Shown here: positions 1-6,789 of the stretch, in pieces
How positions within the stretch are numbered: the first letter of the stretch is position 1
Layout: every line of letters begins with the position of its first letter
Assembly: GCA_021822115.1 (NCBI GenBank)
Contig: JAJZSA010000084.1
Coordinates: 1-8,868, forward strand
Source of the DNA: Pseudomonadota bacterium
Lineage (GTDB): Bacteria > Pseudomonadota > Gammaproteobacteria > Burkholderiales > Gallionellaceae
Reading direction: 5' to 3'
DNA: 8,868 bases
The notes under the pieces: model-generated
What the model saw: the letters and a program-made list of their open reading frames with translations, nothing else
Database searches by the model: none
What the model was told of the DNA's origin: nothing
Program-made: the position numbers and the translations under genes

Positions 1-223
1 CAAGGAACTGGAGCTGATCAAGAACCTGACCACGCTCGGCAAGCCCGGGGTGCAGGTCGCCGTGCTGGCGCGCCGTCCGCATGGTTATTTCATCACCCAT
101 GTCGAAGGTGGCAGTTTCCCGCTGGTGAATGGTTCCTCCATCGGCGAGCAGCCGCACCAGCTGAACGATCATGATGTGATCGAACTTGCCGGCATCAAGA
201 TGGAGTTCTACTTCAAGGGTTGA
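1..223 (+). CDS. FHA-like domain protein, C-terminal end only (5' truncated by window)
   Basis: The frame is open from the window edge (codons in register from base 2) to TGA at 221-223, giving 73 visible residues. The end reads like the last strands of a forkhead-associated fold: PLVNGSSIGE, then QLNDHDVIELAG, then KMEFYFKG. This matches the usual FHA pattern 'vNG..i...L.dGD.I.l....l.F'. FHA domains bind phosphothreonine peptides and serve as assembly modules in kinase/phosphatase and secretion signalling. Earlier visible residues (GVQVAVLARRPHGYFITHVEGG) could be a second, degenerate FHA unit behind a normal one, as I recall in betaproteobacterial FHA proteins, but the N-terminal part lies outside the window. 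It is 61 nt upstream of the cyclase on the same strand, so it is probably the previous gene of the same transcription unit. The family call is moderately sure; the partner is unknown. Confidence 0.7.
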   Translation, partial: KELELIKNLTTLGKPGVQVAVLARRPHGYFITHVEGGSFPLVNGSSIGEQPHQLNDHDVIELAGIKMEFYFKG

Positions 224-234
224 GCGAGAAGGAG

Positions 235-288
235 ATGACCTTGTCGCCGGTCCCCGGAAATCAAGCGGATATTGTGCGCGGACCATGA
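235..288 (+). CDS. Possible leader peptide (uORF) overlapping the cyclase start by ATGA
   Basis: Between the FHA stop and the cyclase there is a short frame, ATG at 235 (or TTG at 241) to TGA at 286-288, encoding about 15-17 residues (MTLSPVPGNQADIVRGP). A good Shine-Dalgarno, AAGGAG at 229-234, abuts the ATG but is 6 nt from the TTG, which is a normal spacing. The stop overlaps the cyclase ATG as ATGA, the classical arrangement for translational coupling, and the cyclase ATG has no convincing Shine-Dalgarno of its own. The peptide resembles nothing I know. It may be chance; the evidence is only the SD and the exact overlap. Confidence 0.3.
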   Translation: MTLSPVPGNQADIVRGP

Positions 289-2507
289 AGAGACATGCCC
301 TGCTGATTTTGCTGGGGCTGTTCTCTGTGTTGCTGTTTCTGGGCGATGCAGCCGGTTTCTACCAGCTAGGGTTCGTCCAGCACACCGATGCCAAGTTGTA
401 TGACTATCGATTGCGCCTGTCAATGCCCAACAGCGGTGACGAGCGCATCGTTATCCTCGATATCGACGAAAAAAGCCTGAAGCAGGAAGGCCGCTGGCCG
501 TGGAGCCGCGACAAGCTGGCGCGGCTGATGGACCAGCTGTTCGACCGCTATGGTGTGGCGGCGGTCGGCTTCGACGTGGTGTTTGCTGAGCCGGACAACA
601 GTTCCGGCTTGGGCGTGCTGCAGGCACTGGGCAAGCGGCAGTTCCGCGACGTGCCGCAATACCATGCGGTGCTCGACCAGATCAGCCCCTCGCTGGAATA
701 CGACGCACTGTTCGCCGAGAAGATGAAGGGGCGCAAGGTGGTGCTGGGGTATTACTTCAGCAACAGCGAGAACGGTGCTGCGGTCAGCAAGTCAGGGGCC
801 TTGCCGCCGCCGGTCTTTGCCGCCAACGCGTTCGGTGGGCGCCCCATCGCGTTCACGCACTGGGACAGCTATGGCGCTAACCTGCCTCAATTGCAGGCCA
901 GCGCAGCTTCGGCCGGACATTTCAATCCGCTCGTCGATTTCGATGGCGTCGTCAGGCGCATCCCCATGCTGGTCGAACATGACGGACAGTATTACGAAGC
1001 GTTGTCGTTAGCGCTGGTGCGTGCCGTGCTGGACAAGCCGGCTCTGTTGCCTGGCTTTGCTGCGGAGCAGAGCCAGGACTATGGCGGGCTGGAATGGTTG
1101 GCGCTGGATGGAGGGCTGGTCATTCCGGTTGATGCCGAGGTCAGTGCATTGGTGCCATATCGTGGCAAGCGTGGTGCCTTCCAATATATTCCGGTGGTCG
1201 ATGTACTGAGCGGGCAGGTCGTGCCGGAAGCGCTACGCAACAAGATCGTGCTGGTGGGCACCTCGGCACCCGGCCTGATGGATATGCGGAGCACGCCGGT
1301 AGGTGAGGTCTATCCCGGGGTGGAAGTGCATGCCAGCATGATCAGCGGCATCCTCAATCAGGACATCAAGCAGCATCCGCCCTACATGTTGGGAGCCAAC
1401 GTATTGTTGTTGCTGTTCATCGGCGTCAGTCTGAGCTTGTTGCTGCCGCTGCTGAGTCCGGTGCGTGGCATGCTGCTTTCTTTTGCCTTCCTGGCCGGGG
1501 ATATCGGTTTGAATCTCGCGTTGTGGGACTATGCCGACTTGGCTATGCCGCTGGCCGGTGGACTGCTGCTGATCTTCACGCTGTTCGCGCTGAACATGAG
1601 CTTCGGCTACTTCGTCGAATCGCGCGCCAAACGGCAGATCACCGGACTGTTCGGGCAGTATGTACCGAGTGAGCTGGTGGATGAGATGGCGAAACATCCG
1701 GAAAGTGTCTCGATGGCAGGCGACAGCCGCGAGATGACCATCCTGTTCTCCGACGTGCGCAGCTTCACGACCATCTCGGAAAGGCTGGAACCCAAGGATC
1801 TGGCGCAGCTGATGAACGAGTTTCTCACCCCGCTGTCGCGCGTGATCTACAAGCAGCGAGGCACCATAGACAAATACATGGGCGACTGTATCATGGCCTT
1901 CTGGGGGGCTCCGCTGCCCGATACCGAGCATGCCTATCATGCGGTGCTGGCCGGGCTGGAGATGCAGCGTGCGCTCGCCGAATTGCAACCGCATTTCAAG
2001 GCGCGTGGCTGGCCCGAGATACATATCGGTGTCGGCATCAACACCGGCCGCGTCAGCGTGGGTAACATGGGATCCGAGGTGCGCGTGGCTTATACGGTGA
2101 TGGGCGATGCGGTGAATCTCGCTTCGCGCCTGGAAGGGATTACCAAGGAGTACGGCGCGCAGGTGATGGTCGGCGAGGAGACCAGGCTGGCGGCACCGCA
2201 GTTCGTCTACCGCGAGGTCGATATGGTGCGCGTCAAGGGCAAGGAGCGGCCGGTCGCCATCTTCGAGCCGCTGGGACTGGTCGGCGAGGTCGACAAGGAT
2301 GTTTTGGAACAGGTCAAGCTGTTCCATCATGCGCAGCATGCCTACCGTGAGCAGGATTGGGACAAGGCCGAACTCGAGCTGCTGAGCCTGCGCAACATGG
2401 CGCCGGACTGCAAGTTGTATCAGGTATATGCCGAGCGCGTGGCGTATTACCGCAGCAACCCGCCTGGTGCGGAGTGGGATGGCGTGTTCACCTTCAAGAC
2501 GAAATGA
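285..2507 (+). CDS. CHASE2-sensor class III adenylate cyclase, membrane-bound
   Basis: The predicted protein is 740 aa and makes cAMP from ATP. Order: one N-terminal membrane segment (about residues 4-24), an extracytoplasmic CHASE2 sensor (about 31-357, with the typical YDYRLRL, VILDIDEKSL and FDVVFAEPD stretches), three closely spaced membrane helices (about 368-390, 395-412, 419-441), a cytoplasmic class III cyclase domain (about 480-657) and a short TPR-like helical tail. Both metal-binding aspartates are present (D490 in FSDVR, D534 in YMGDC), as are the adenine-selecting Lys/Thr pair (K530, T604 in AYTVMGD) and the transition-state Asn/Arg (N611, R615 in NLASRLE), so it should be active and prefer ATP to GTP. 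The ATG at 285 is chosen because it directly precedes the membrane segment; a longer frame from 186 would overlap the FHA gene and lacks a start-like context. It is the first of five tightly spaced genes. The CHASE2 ligand is unknown. Confidence 0.93.
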   Translation: MKRHALLILLGLFSVLLFLGDAAGFYQLGFVQHTDAKLYDYRLRLSMPNSGDERIVILDIDEKSLKQEGRWPWSRDKLARLMDQLFDRYGVAAVGFDVVFAEPDNSSGLGVLQALGKRQFRDVPQYHAVLDQISPSLEYDALFAEKMKGRKVVLGYYFSNSENGAAVSKSGALPPPVFAANAFGGRPIAFTHWDSYGANLPQLQASAASAGHFNPLVDFDGVVRRIPMLVEHDGQYYEALSLALVRAVLDKPALLPGFAAEQSQDYGGLEWLALDGGLVIPVDAEVSALVPYRGKRGAFQYIPVVDVLSGQVVPEALRNKIVLVGTSAPGLMDMRSTPVGEVYPGVEVHASMISGILNQDIKQHPPYMLGANVLLLLFIGVSLSLLLPLLSPVRGMLLSFAFLAGDIGLNLALWDYADLAMPLAGGLLLIFTLFALNMSFGYFVESRAKRQITGLFGQYVPSELVDEMAKHPESVSMAGDSREMTILFSDVRSFTTISERLEPKDLAQLMNEFLTPLSRVIYKQRGTIDKYMGDCIMAFWGAPLPDTEHAYHAVLAGLEMQRALAELQPHFKARGWPEIHIGVGINTGRVSVGNMGSEVRVAYTVMGDAVNLASRLEGITKEYGAQVMVGEETRLAAPQFVYREVDMVRVKGKERPVAIFEPLGLVGEVDKDVLEQVKLFHHAQHAYREQDWDKAELELLSLRNMAPDCKLYQVYAERVAYYRSNPPGAEWDGVFTFKTK

Positions 2508-2518
2508 GCTGACGGACG

Positions 2519-3283
2519 ATGAAACTGAGAGTGCTGGGATGCAGCGGCGGGATAGGGGGGAACTTCCGTACCACCTCGTTGCTGCTCGACCATGATGTGC
2601 TGATAGATGCGGGCACCGGACTGGGCGATCTCAGCCTGGCCGAGATGAGCGTGATCGATCATGTATTCGTCACCCACTCCCATCTGGATCACATCGCCAG
2701 TCTGCCGTTGCTGGTGGATAGTGTCGGTTTCATGCGCGACAAGCCCATCGTCATCCATGCCACGGCGGAGACGCTGGATATCTTGCAGCAGCACGTCTTC
2801 AATTGGGAGATCTGGCCGGATTTCGCGGAGATCCCCAATCTGCACCAGCCGGTGATGCGTTATGAAGAGATCCGCTTGGGCGAGACCGTCGACATCGGCG
2901 GGCGCAAGCTGACCCCCTTGCCGGTCAACCATGTGGTGCCTGCAGTCGGTTTCTGGCTGGACAGCGGTCATGCCAGCCTGGTATTCAGCGGCGATACCAC
3001 CACCTGTGACGCTTTGTGGGAAGCCGTCAACCGCATCCCCGACCTGCGTTACCTGATCGTGGAAACGGCGTTCTCGGATGCCGAGCGTGAGCTGGCCGTG
3101 CTCTCCAAACATCTGTGTCCGAGCATGCTGGCCGACGAGTTGCGCAAGCTGCGAGGCGAGCCGGAGATCTACATCACCCATCTCAAGCCGGGTGAGGTGG
3201 AGTTGACCATGCGCGAGATCGCCGAACGTGTGCACTGGCTGCGGCCACGCATACTGCAGAACGGGCAGACGTTCGAGTTCTGA
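2519..3283 (+). CDS. Metallo-beta-lactamase-fold cyclic-nucleotide phosphodiesterase (class II-like)
   Basis: The 254-aa protein has no signal peptide, so it is cytoplasmic. The dinuclear-metal signature is complete: THSHLDH at residues 52-58, H138 in PVNHVVP, D159 in FSGDTTTCD and H221 in ITHLKPG. The run HSHLDHIASL matches the first part of the class II cyclic-nucleotide phosphodiesterase signature (HxHLDH, hydrophobic, x, G/S, hydrophobic). Together with its position 11 nt after an adenylate cyclase, this favours hydrolysis of cAMP (or cGMP) to the 5'-nucleotide. It is shorter than the exported class II enzymes I know. Other metallo-beta-lactamase hydrolases, such as RNase Z-like enzymes, share much of the motif set, so the substrate rests mainly on context. 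The Shine-Dalgarno is weak (ACGGACG before the ATG), suggesting coupling to translation of the cyclase. Confidence 0.82.
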   Translation: MKLRVLGCSGGIGGNFRTTSLLLDHDVLIDAGTGLGDLSLAEMSVIDHVFVTHSHLDHIASLPLLVDSVGFMRDKPIVIHATAETLDILQQHVFNWEIWPDFAEIPNLHQPVMRYEEIRLGETVDIGGRKLTPLPVNHVVPAVGFWLDSGHASLVFSGDTTTCDALWEAVNRIPDLRYLIVETAFSDAERELAVLSKHLCPSMLADELRKLRGEPEIYITHLKPGEVELTMREIAERVHWLRPRILQNGQTFEF

Positions 3284-3294
3284 GCGAGGAAACC

Positions 3295-4371
3295 ATGAAC
3301 GAGATCCTGGATATCCGAGTCCTCGCTGCGCTGGAACCCATCTCTTCCTTCAGCCCGGCCCGCTTGCGCGAGTTGCTGGACTACTGTCATGTCGAGAGCG
3401 TCGCGCCGGGGGATGATCCATTCCAGAAACGGCCGCTGCTCGGCCAGTCGGTGTATCTGTTGCGGGGTGAGCTGGAGCTGAACTATGCCGATGGCAACAA
3501 GGTGACGATACGCGCCGATTCCGAATGGGCGCGTCATCCCATCGGCAAGCGGCAGCCCGATATCGTCAAGGCAAGCGCTCTGACCACAGTGCAGTTGCTG
3601 CGCGTGGATGACGATCTTCTCGATCGCATGGTGACCTGGGACCAGTTCGCCAGCCACGACGACATCAAACCCAAGATCGACAAGGGCGGTACCGATGCGG
3701 CGGTGCGTCGCTTGCTCAACTCCGGCATGTTCAGCGCGGAGAATCTCAACCACGGCCCTTTCGCGCACCTGCCGCCGGCCAACATCGGCAAGCTGTTGAA
3801 CCGGGTGGAAGCCATCGCGGTGTGGGAGAAGGATGTGATCATCCGCGAAGGCGAGGAAGGCGATTATTACTATCTGATCGAGAGCGGGCGTGCGCAGGTG
3901 ACGCGGCTGGTCGGCGGCGCCAACCTCGTGCTGGCCGAACTGAAGGCCGGCGATGTGTTCGGCGAGGAGGCACTGATCTCCGACAGCAAGCGCAATGCGA
4001 CCGTCACCATGAAGACCAATGGCGTGCTGTTGCGCTTGAAGAAGCAGGACTTCCTCGAACTGATGCAGGAGCCGTTGCTGCATCGAATCTCGTTCGAGGA
4101 AGCCAAGCAGAAGGTGGAGCAGGGGGCAGTGTGGCTGGATGTGCGCCATCCGCCGGAGTATCGCTACGACAAGTTGCCGGGCGCAATCAATGTGCCGTTG
4201 AACGATATCCGCAATGCGATCGGAGTGCTGAGCAAGGTGACGCCTTACATCGCTTATTGTCAGAGCGGTCGCCGTAGTGCGGCTGCCGCATTCATCCTGG
4301 CGCAAGCCGGATACGACGTGTATGTGCTGGAGAACGGCCTGTGGTCCGTGCCGAAAGCGCTTCAGCAGTAA
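3295..4371 (+). CDS. Cyclic-nucleotide-binding protein: degenerate CNB + intact CNB + rhodanese
   Basis: The 358-aa soluble protein is a likely intracellular cNMP receptor. Residues about 10-110 have the shape of a CNB barrel (VYLLRGELEL) but lack the phosphate-binding cassette. Residues about 145-260 form a standard CNB domain (VIIREGEEGDYYYLIESGRAQV) with the cassette FGEEALISDSKRNATV, keeping the ribose-contacting E224 and phosphate-contacting R233; the usual small residue after Arg is Asn here. Residues about 264-355 are a rhodanese domain (LDVRHPPEYR, LPGAINVPL) with active-site loop CQSGRRS, C322 being the nucleophile; the six-residue loop is the sulfurtransferase size rather than the Cdc25 phosphatase size. 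There is no DNA-binding helix-turn-helix, so it is not a CRP-type regulator. GAGGA at 3286-3290 is 4 nt before the ATG. Co-transcription with a cyclase and a phosphodiesterase fits cAMP as ligand. What the rhodanese acts on is unknown. Confidence 0.88.
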   Translation: MNEILDIRVLAALEPISSFSPARLRELLDYCHVESVAPGDDPFQKRPLLGQSVYLLRGELELNYADGNKVTIRADSEWARHPIGKRQPDIVKASALTTVQLLRVDDDLLDRMVTWDQFASHDDIKPKIDKGGTDAAVRRLLNSGMFSAENLNHGPFAHLPPANIGKLLNRVEAIAVWEKDVIIREGEEGDYYYLIESGRAQVTRLVGGANLVLAELKAGDVFGEEALISDSKRNATVTMKTNGVLLRLKKQDFLELMQEPLLHRISFEEAKQKVEQGAVWLDVRHPPEYRYDKLPGAINVPLNDIRNAIGVLSKVTPYIAYCQSGRRSAAAAFILAQAGYDVYVLENGLWSVPKALQQ

Positions 4372-4386
4372 CAGGGGAAAACAAGC

Positions 4387-6780
4387 ATGAATAGTCCGAT
4401 GCAGGGTAATCCGAACGAAATGAGCGTGCGCCTGGAGTTCACCAAGAACCTCAATCACGTCACCAACAAGATCCATGCGACCAGCAATATCGATGAGATC
4501 ATGCTGGATGTGAGCAAGGATATCTGCTCGCTGTTCAATGCCGATCGACTCACCATCTACGTCGTCGGTGACGACAAGGCATCGCTGGTCTCCAAGGTGA
4601 AGACCGGGTTGAATTCGTTCAAGGACCTCAAGCTGCCCATCGCCGAGCAGAGCATCGCCGGCTACAGCGCGGTGCACAAGAAGTTGCTGAACATCAAGGA
4701 TGTGTATGACCAGCAGGAGCTGGCTGCGCACAGCAGCACGTTGCGTTTCCTGCAGGATGTGGATAAACGCACCGGATATCGCACCAAGCAGATGCTGGTG
4801 GCGCCCGTCGTGGATGAGGGCGGCGAACTGGTCGGGGTGATGCAGGTCATCAACAACAAGGCGGGCATGCCGTTCCCGGCCATGGTCGAAGAGGGCGTGA
4901 AGGAACTGGCGCAGACCCTGGCGGTAGCCTTGCGTCAACGCCAGCAACAGAGCAACGCAATCAAGACCAAATACGACTATCTAGTGGCGGATGCGGTCAT
5001 GTCGGCGGCCGAGTTCGAACTTGCCACGCGCACCGCGCGCCGCAAGGGGATCGATGTCGAGAACGTGCTGATCGACGAGTTCCAGATCAAGCTCGATGCG
5101 TTGGGCGAAGCGCTGTCCAAGTTCTTCGGCGTGCCGTATGAGCCGTTCAAGGCCGATCGTGTCAAACCTTCCGATCTGTTGCGCAACCTGCGTCGCGAAT
5201 ATGTGGAGAGCAGTCACTGGGTGCCGGTGGACGATACACCGGAAGGGCTGGTCATCCTGACCACTGACCCGGAGCGGATCCAGGCTTCGCGCGTGGTCAA
5301 CAACATCTTCCCCAAGAACCGCCTGATCTACAAAGTCTGTTCGCAGCGCGAATTCAAGATGACGCTCGATCAGTTCTATGGTGGCGGCAGCTCCGTCGAG
5401 GGCACCGGTGCCTTCTCCTCCATGGATGATTCCTCGGTGGACGATCTGCTGACTTCACTGGGAGGGGAGGAGGATGAGGAGAGCGGCGGCGTCAATCAGG
5501 AAGACCTGAATGCCGCTGCCGACAATGAGCTGGTCAAGCTGGTCAACAAAATCATCATCGATGCCTACAAGATGGGCGCCTCCGATATCCACATCGAACC
5601 GGGCCCGGGCAAGATGAAGACGCAGATCCGCGTGCGCAAGGACGGTTCGCTGATGAATTACATCGAGATCCCGTCCACTTATCGTAATGCACTGGTCACC
5701 CGCCTCAAGATCATGTGCGACCTGGACATTTCGGAGAAGCGCAAGCCGCAGGACGGCAAGATCAAGTTCAAGAAGTTCGGTCCGCTGGACATCGAGCTGC
5801 GTGTGGCGACCATCCCGTCGCAGGGCGGCGTGGAAGATGTGGTGATGCGTATCCTGGCCTCGGGTGAACCCATCCCGCTCGAGAACATGGGTTTCTCCAA
5901 GCGCAATCTGGAGTTGATCAAGACGACCGTCAGCAAGCCTTATGGCCTGTTCTTCGTGTGTGGTCCGACCGGCTCTGGTAAAACCACTACGCTGCACTCC
6001 ATCCTGAAATACATCAATACGCCCGAGACCAAGATCTGGACGGCGGAAGACCCGGTGGAAATCACCCAGAAAGGGTTGCGTCAGGTGCAGATCAACAAGA
6101 AGGCCGGGCTGGATTTCGCTGCCGTGATGCGCGCCTTCTTGCGTGCAGACCCGGATGTGATCATGGTCGGTGAAATGCGCGACAAGGAAACGGTATCCAT
6201 CGGTATCGAGGCCTCGCTGACCGGCCACCTGGTGTTCGCCACGTTGCACACCAACAGCGCGCCAGAATCCATCATCCGTCTGCTGGATATGGGAATGGAC
6301 CCCTTCAACTTCGCCGATGCGCTGCTGGGTATCTTGGCGCAACGTCTGGCCAAGCGTCTGTGCAAGCATTGCAAGAAGCCGCATGTCGCCACGCAGGAGG
6401 ACATCAAGTCGCTACTGGCGGAATATGCCGAAGAACTGCGTAACACCGAGACTTGGAAGAAGGATGCGCCAGGGGCGAGCAAGGCTTTGTATGCGGAATG
6501 GTTGAAACTGTTCGGTGACGACAAGGGGCAGATCACCCTGTATGAGAAAGTGGGCTGTGAGAAATGTGCTGGCACCGGTTATGGTGGTCGTGTCGGTCTG
6601 CATGAGTTGCTGATCGGTACCGATCCGGTGAAGAAAGCCATCCAGGAGCATGCGCGTGTTGCGGAACTGTTCGCCATCGCGCTGGAGGAGGGGATGCGTA
6701 CCCTGAAGCAGGATGGCATCGAGAAGGTGTTGCTGGGCATCACCGACATCCATCAGGTGCGGGCGGTCTGCATCAAGTAA
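4387..6780 (+). CDS. GspE/PilB-family secretion or type IV pilus assembly ATPase with N-terminal GAF domain
   Basis: The 797-aa cytoplasmic motor ATPase would power pilus extension or type II secretion. Order: GAF domain (about 30-182), GspE/MshE-type N-terminal domain (about 195-330), an acidic Ser/Asp/Glu-rich linker (about 342-368), and the hexameric ATPase core (about 385-745). Core motifs are intact: Walker A GPTGSGKTT (526-534), Asp box TAEDPVEI (552-559), Walker B VIMVGEMRDKE (591-601) and His box TGHLVFATLHTNSAP (612-626). The four zinc cysteines of the extension-type (GspE/PilB, not PilT) ATPases are present as C659/C662 and C724/C727, but separated by about 61 residues. The N-domain lacks the RLGxxL motifs used by MshE to bind c-di-GMP. 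The GAF is an addition not found in standard PilB. AGGGGA at 4373-4378 lies 8 nt before the ATG. No pilC or pilD is adjacent, so it may be an extra, specialised ATPase rather than the housekeeping PilB. Confidence 0.9.
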   Translation: MNSPMQGNPNEMSVRLEFTKNLNHVTNKIHATSNIDEIMLDVSKDICSLFNADRLTIYVVGDDKASLVSKVKTGLNSFKDLKLPIAEQSIAGYSAVHKKLLNIKDVYDQQELAAHSSTLRFLQDVDKRTGYRTKQMLVAPVVDEGGELVGVMQVINNKAGMPFPAMVEEGVKELAQTLAVALRQRQQQSNAIKTKYDYLVADAVMSAAEFELATRTARRKGIDVENVLIDEFQIKLDALGEALSKFFGVPYEPFKADRVKPSDLLRNLRREYVESSHWVPVDDTPEGLVILTTDPERIQASRVVNNIFPKNRLIYKVCSQREFKMTLDQFYGGGSSVEGTGAFSSMDDSSVDDLLTSLGGEEDEESGGVNQEDLNAAADNELVKLVNKIIIDAYKMGASDIHIEPGPGKMKTQIRVRKDGSLMNYIEIPSTYRNALVTRLKIMCDLDISEKRKPQDGKIKFKKFGPLDIELRVATIPSQGGVEDVVMRILASGEPIPLENMGFSKRNLELIKTTVSKPYGLFFVCGPTGSGKTTTLHSILKYINTPETKIWTAEDPVEITQKGLRQVQINKKAGLDFAAVMRAFLRADPDVIMVGEMRDKETVSIGIEASLTGHLVFATLHTNSAPESIIRLLDMGMDPFNFADALLGILAQRLAKRLCKHCKKPHVATQEDIKSLLAEYAEELRNTETWKKDAPGASKALYAEWLKLFGDDKGQITLYEKVGCEKCAGTGYGGRVGLHELLIGTDPVKKAIQEHARVAELFAIALEEGMRTLKQDGIEKVLLGITDIHQVRAVCIK

Positions 6781-6789
6781 GGAGCGTGT

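Noticed and set aside
186..284. Upstream extension of the cyclase frame to an ATG at 186
   Set aside because: It would overlap the FHA gene, has no Shine-Dalgarno, and adds 33 polar residues before a clean membrane segment that begins right after the ATG at 285.
1233..2339. Open frame of about 370 codons on the minus strand, antisense to the cyclase
   Set aside because: It has a low-complexity Gln/His/Arg composition and no motif, and it mirrors the codon bias of the cyclase domain.
2555..2560. G6 run early in the phosphodiesterase gene as a phase-variation tract
   Set aside because: Six bases is too short to be convincingly hypermutable, and a similar G6 occurs in the cyclase catalytic region (about 1904-1909) as ordinary coding sequence.
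3169..4947. Open frame of about 590 codons on the minus strand, spanning the 3' end of the phosphodiesterase, the CNB-rhodanese gene and the start of the ATPase gene
   Set aside because: It lies antisense to three convincing genes, its product is His/Gln/Leu/Arg-rich with no recognisable motif, and long antisense frames are expected under this GC and codon bias.
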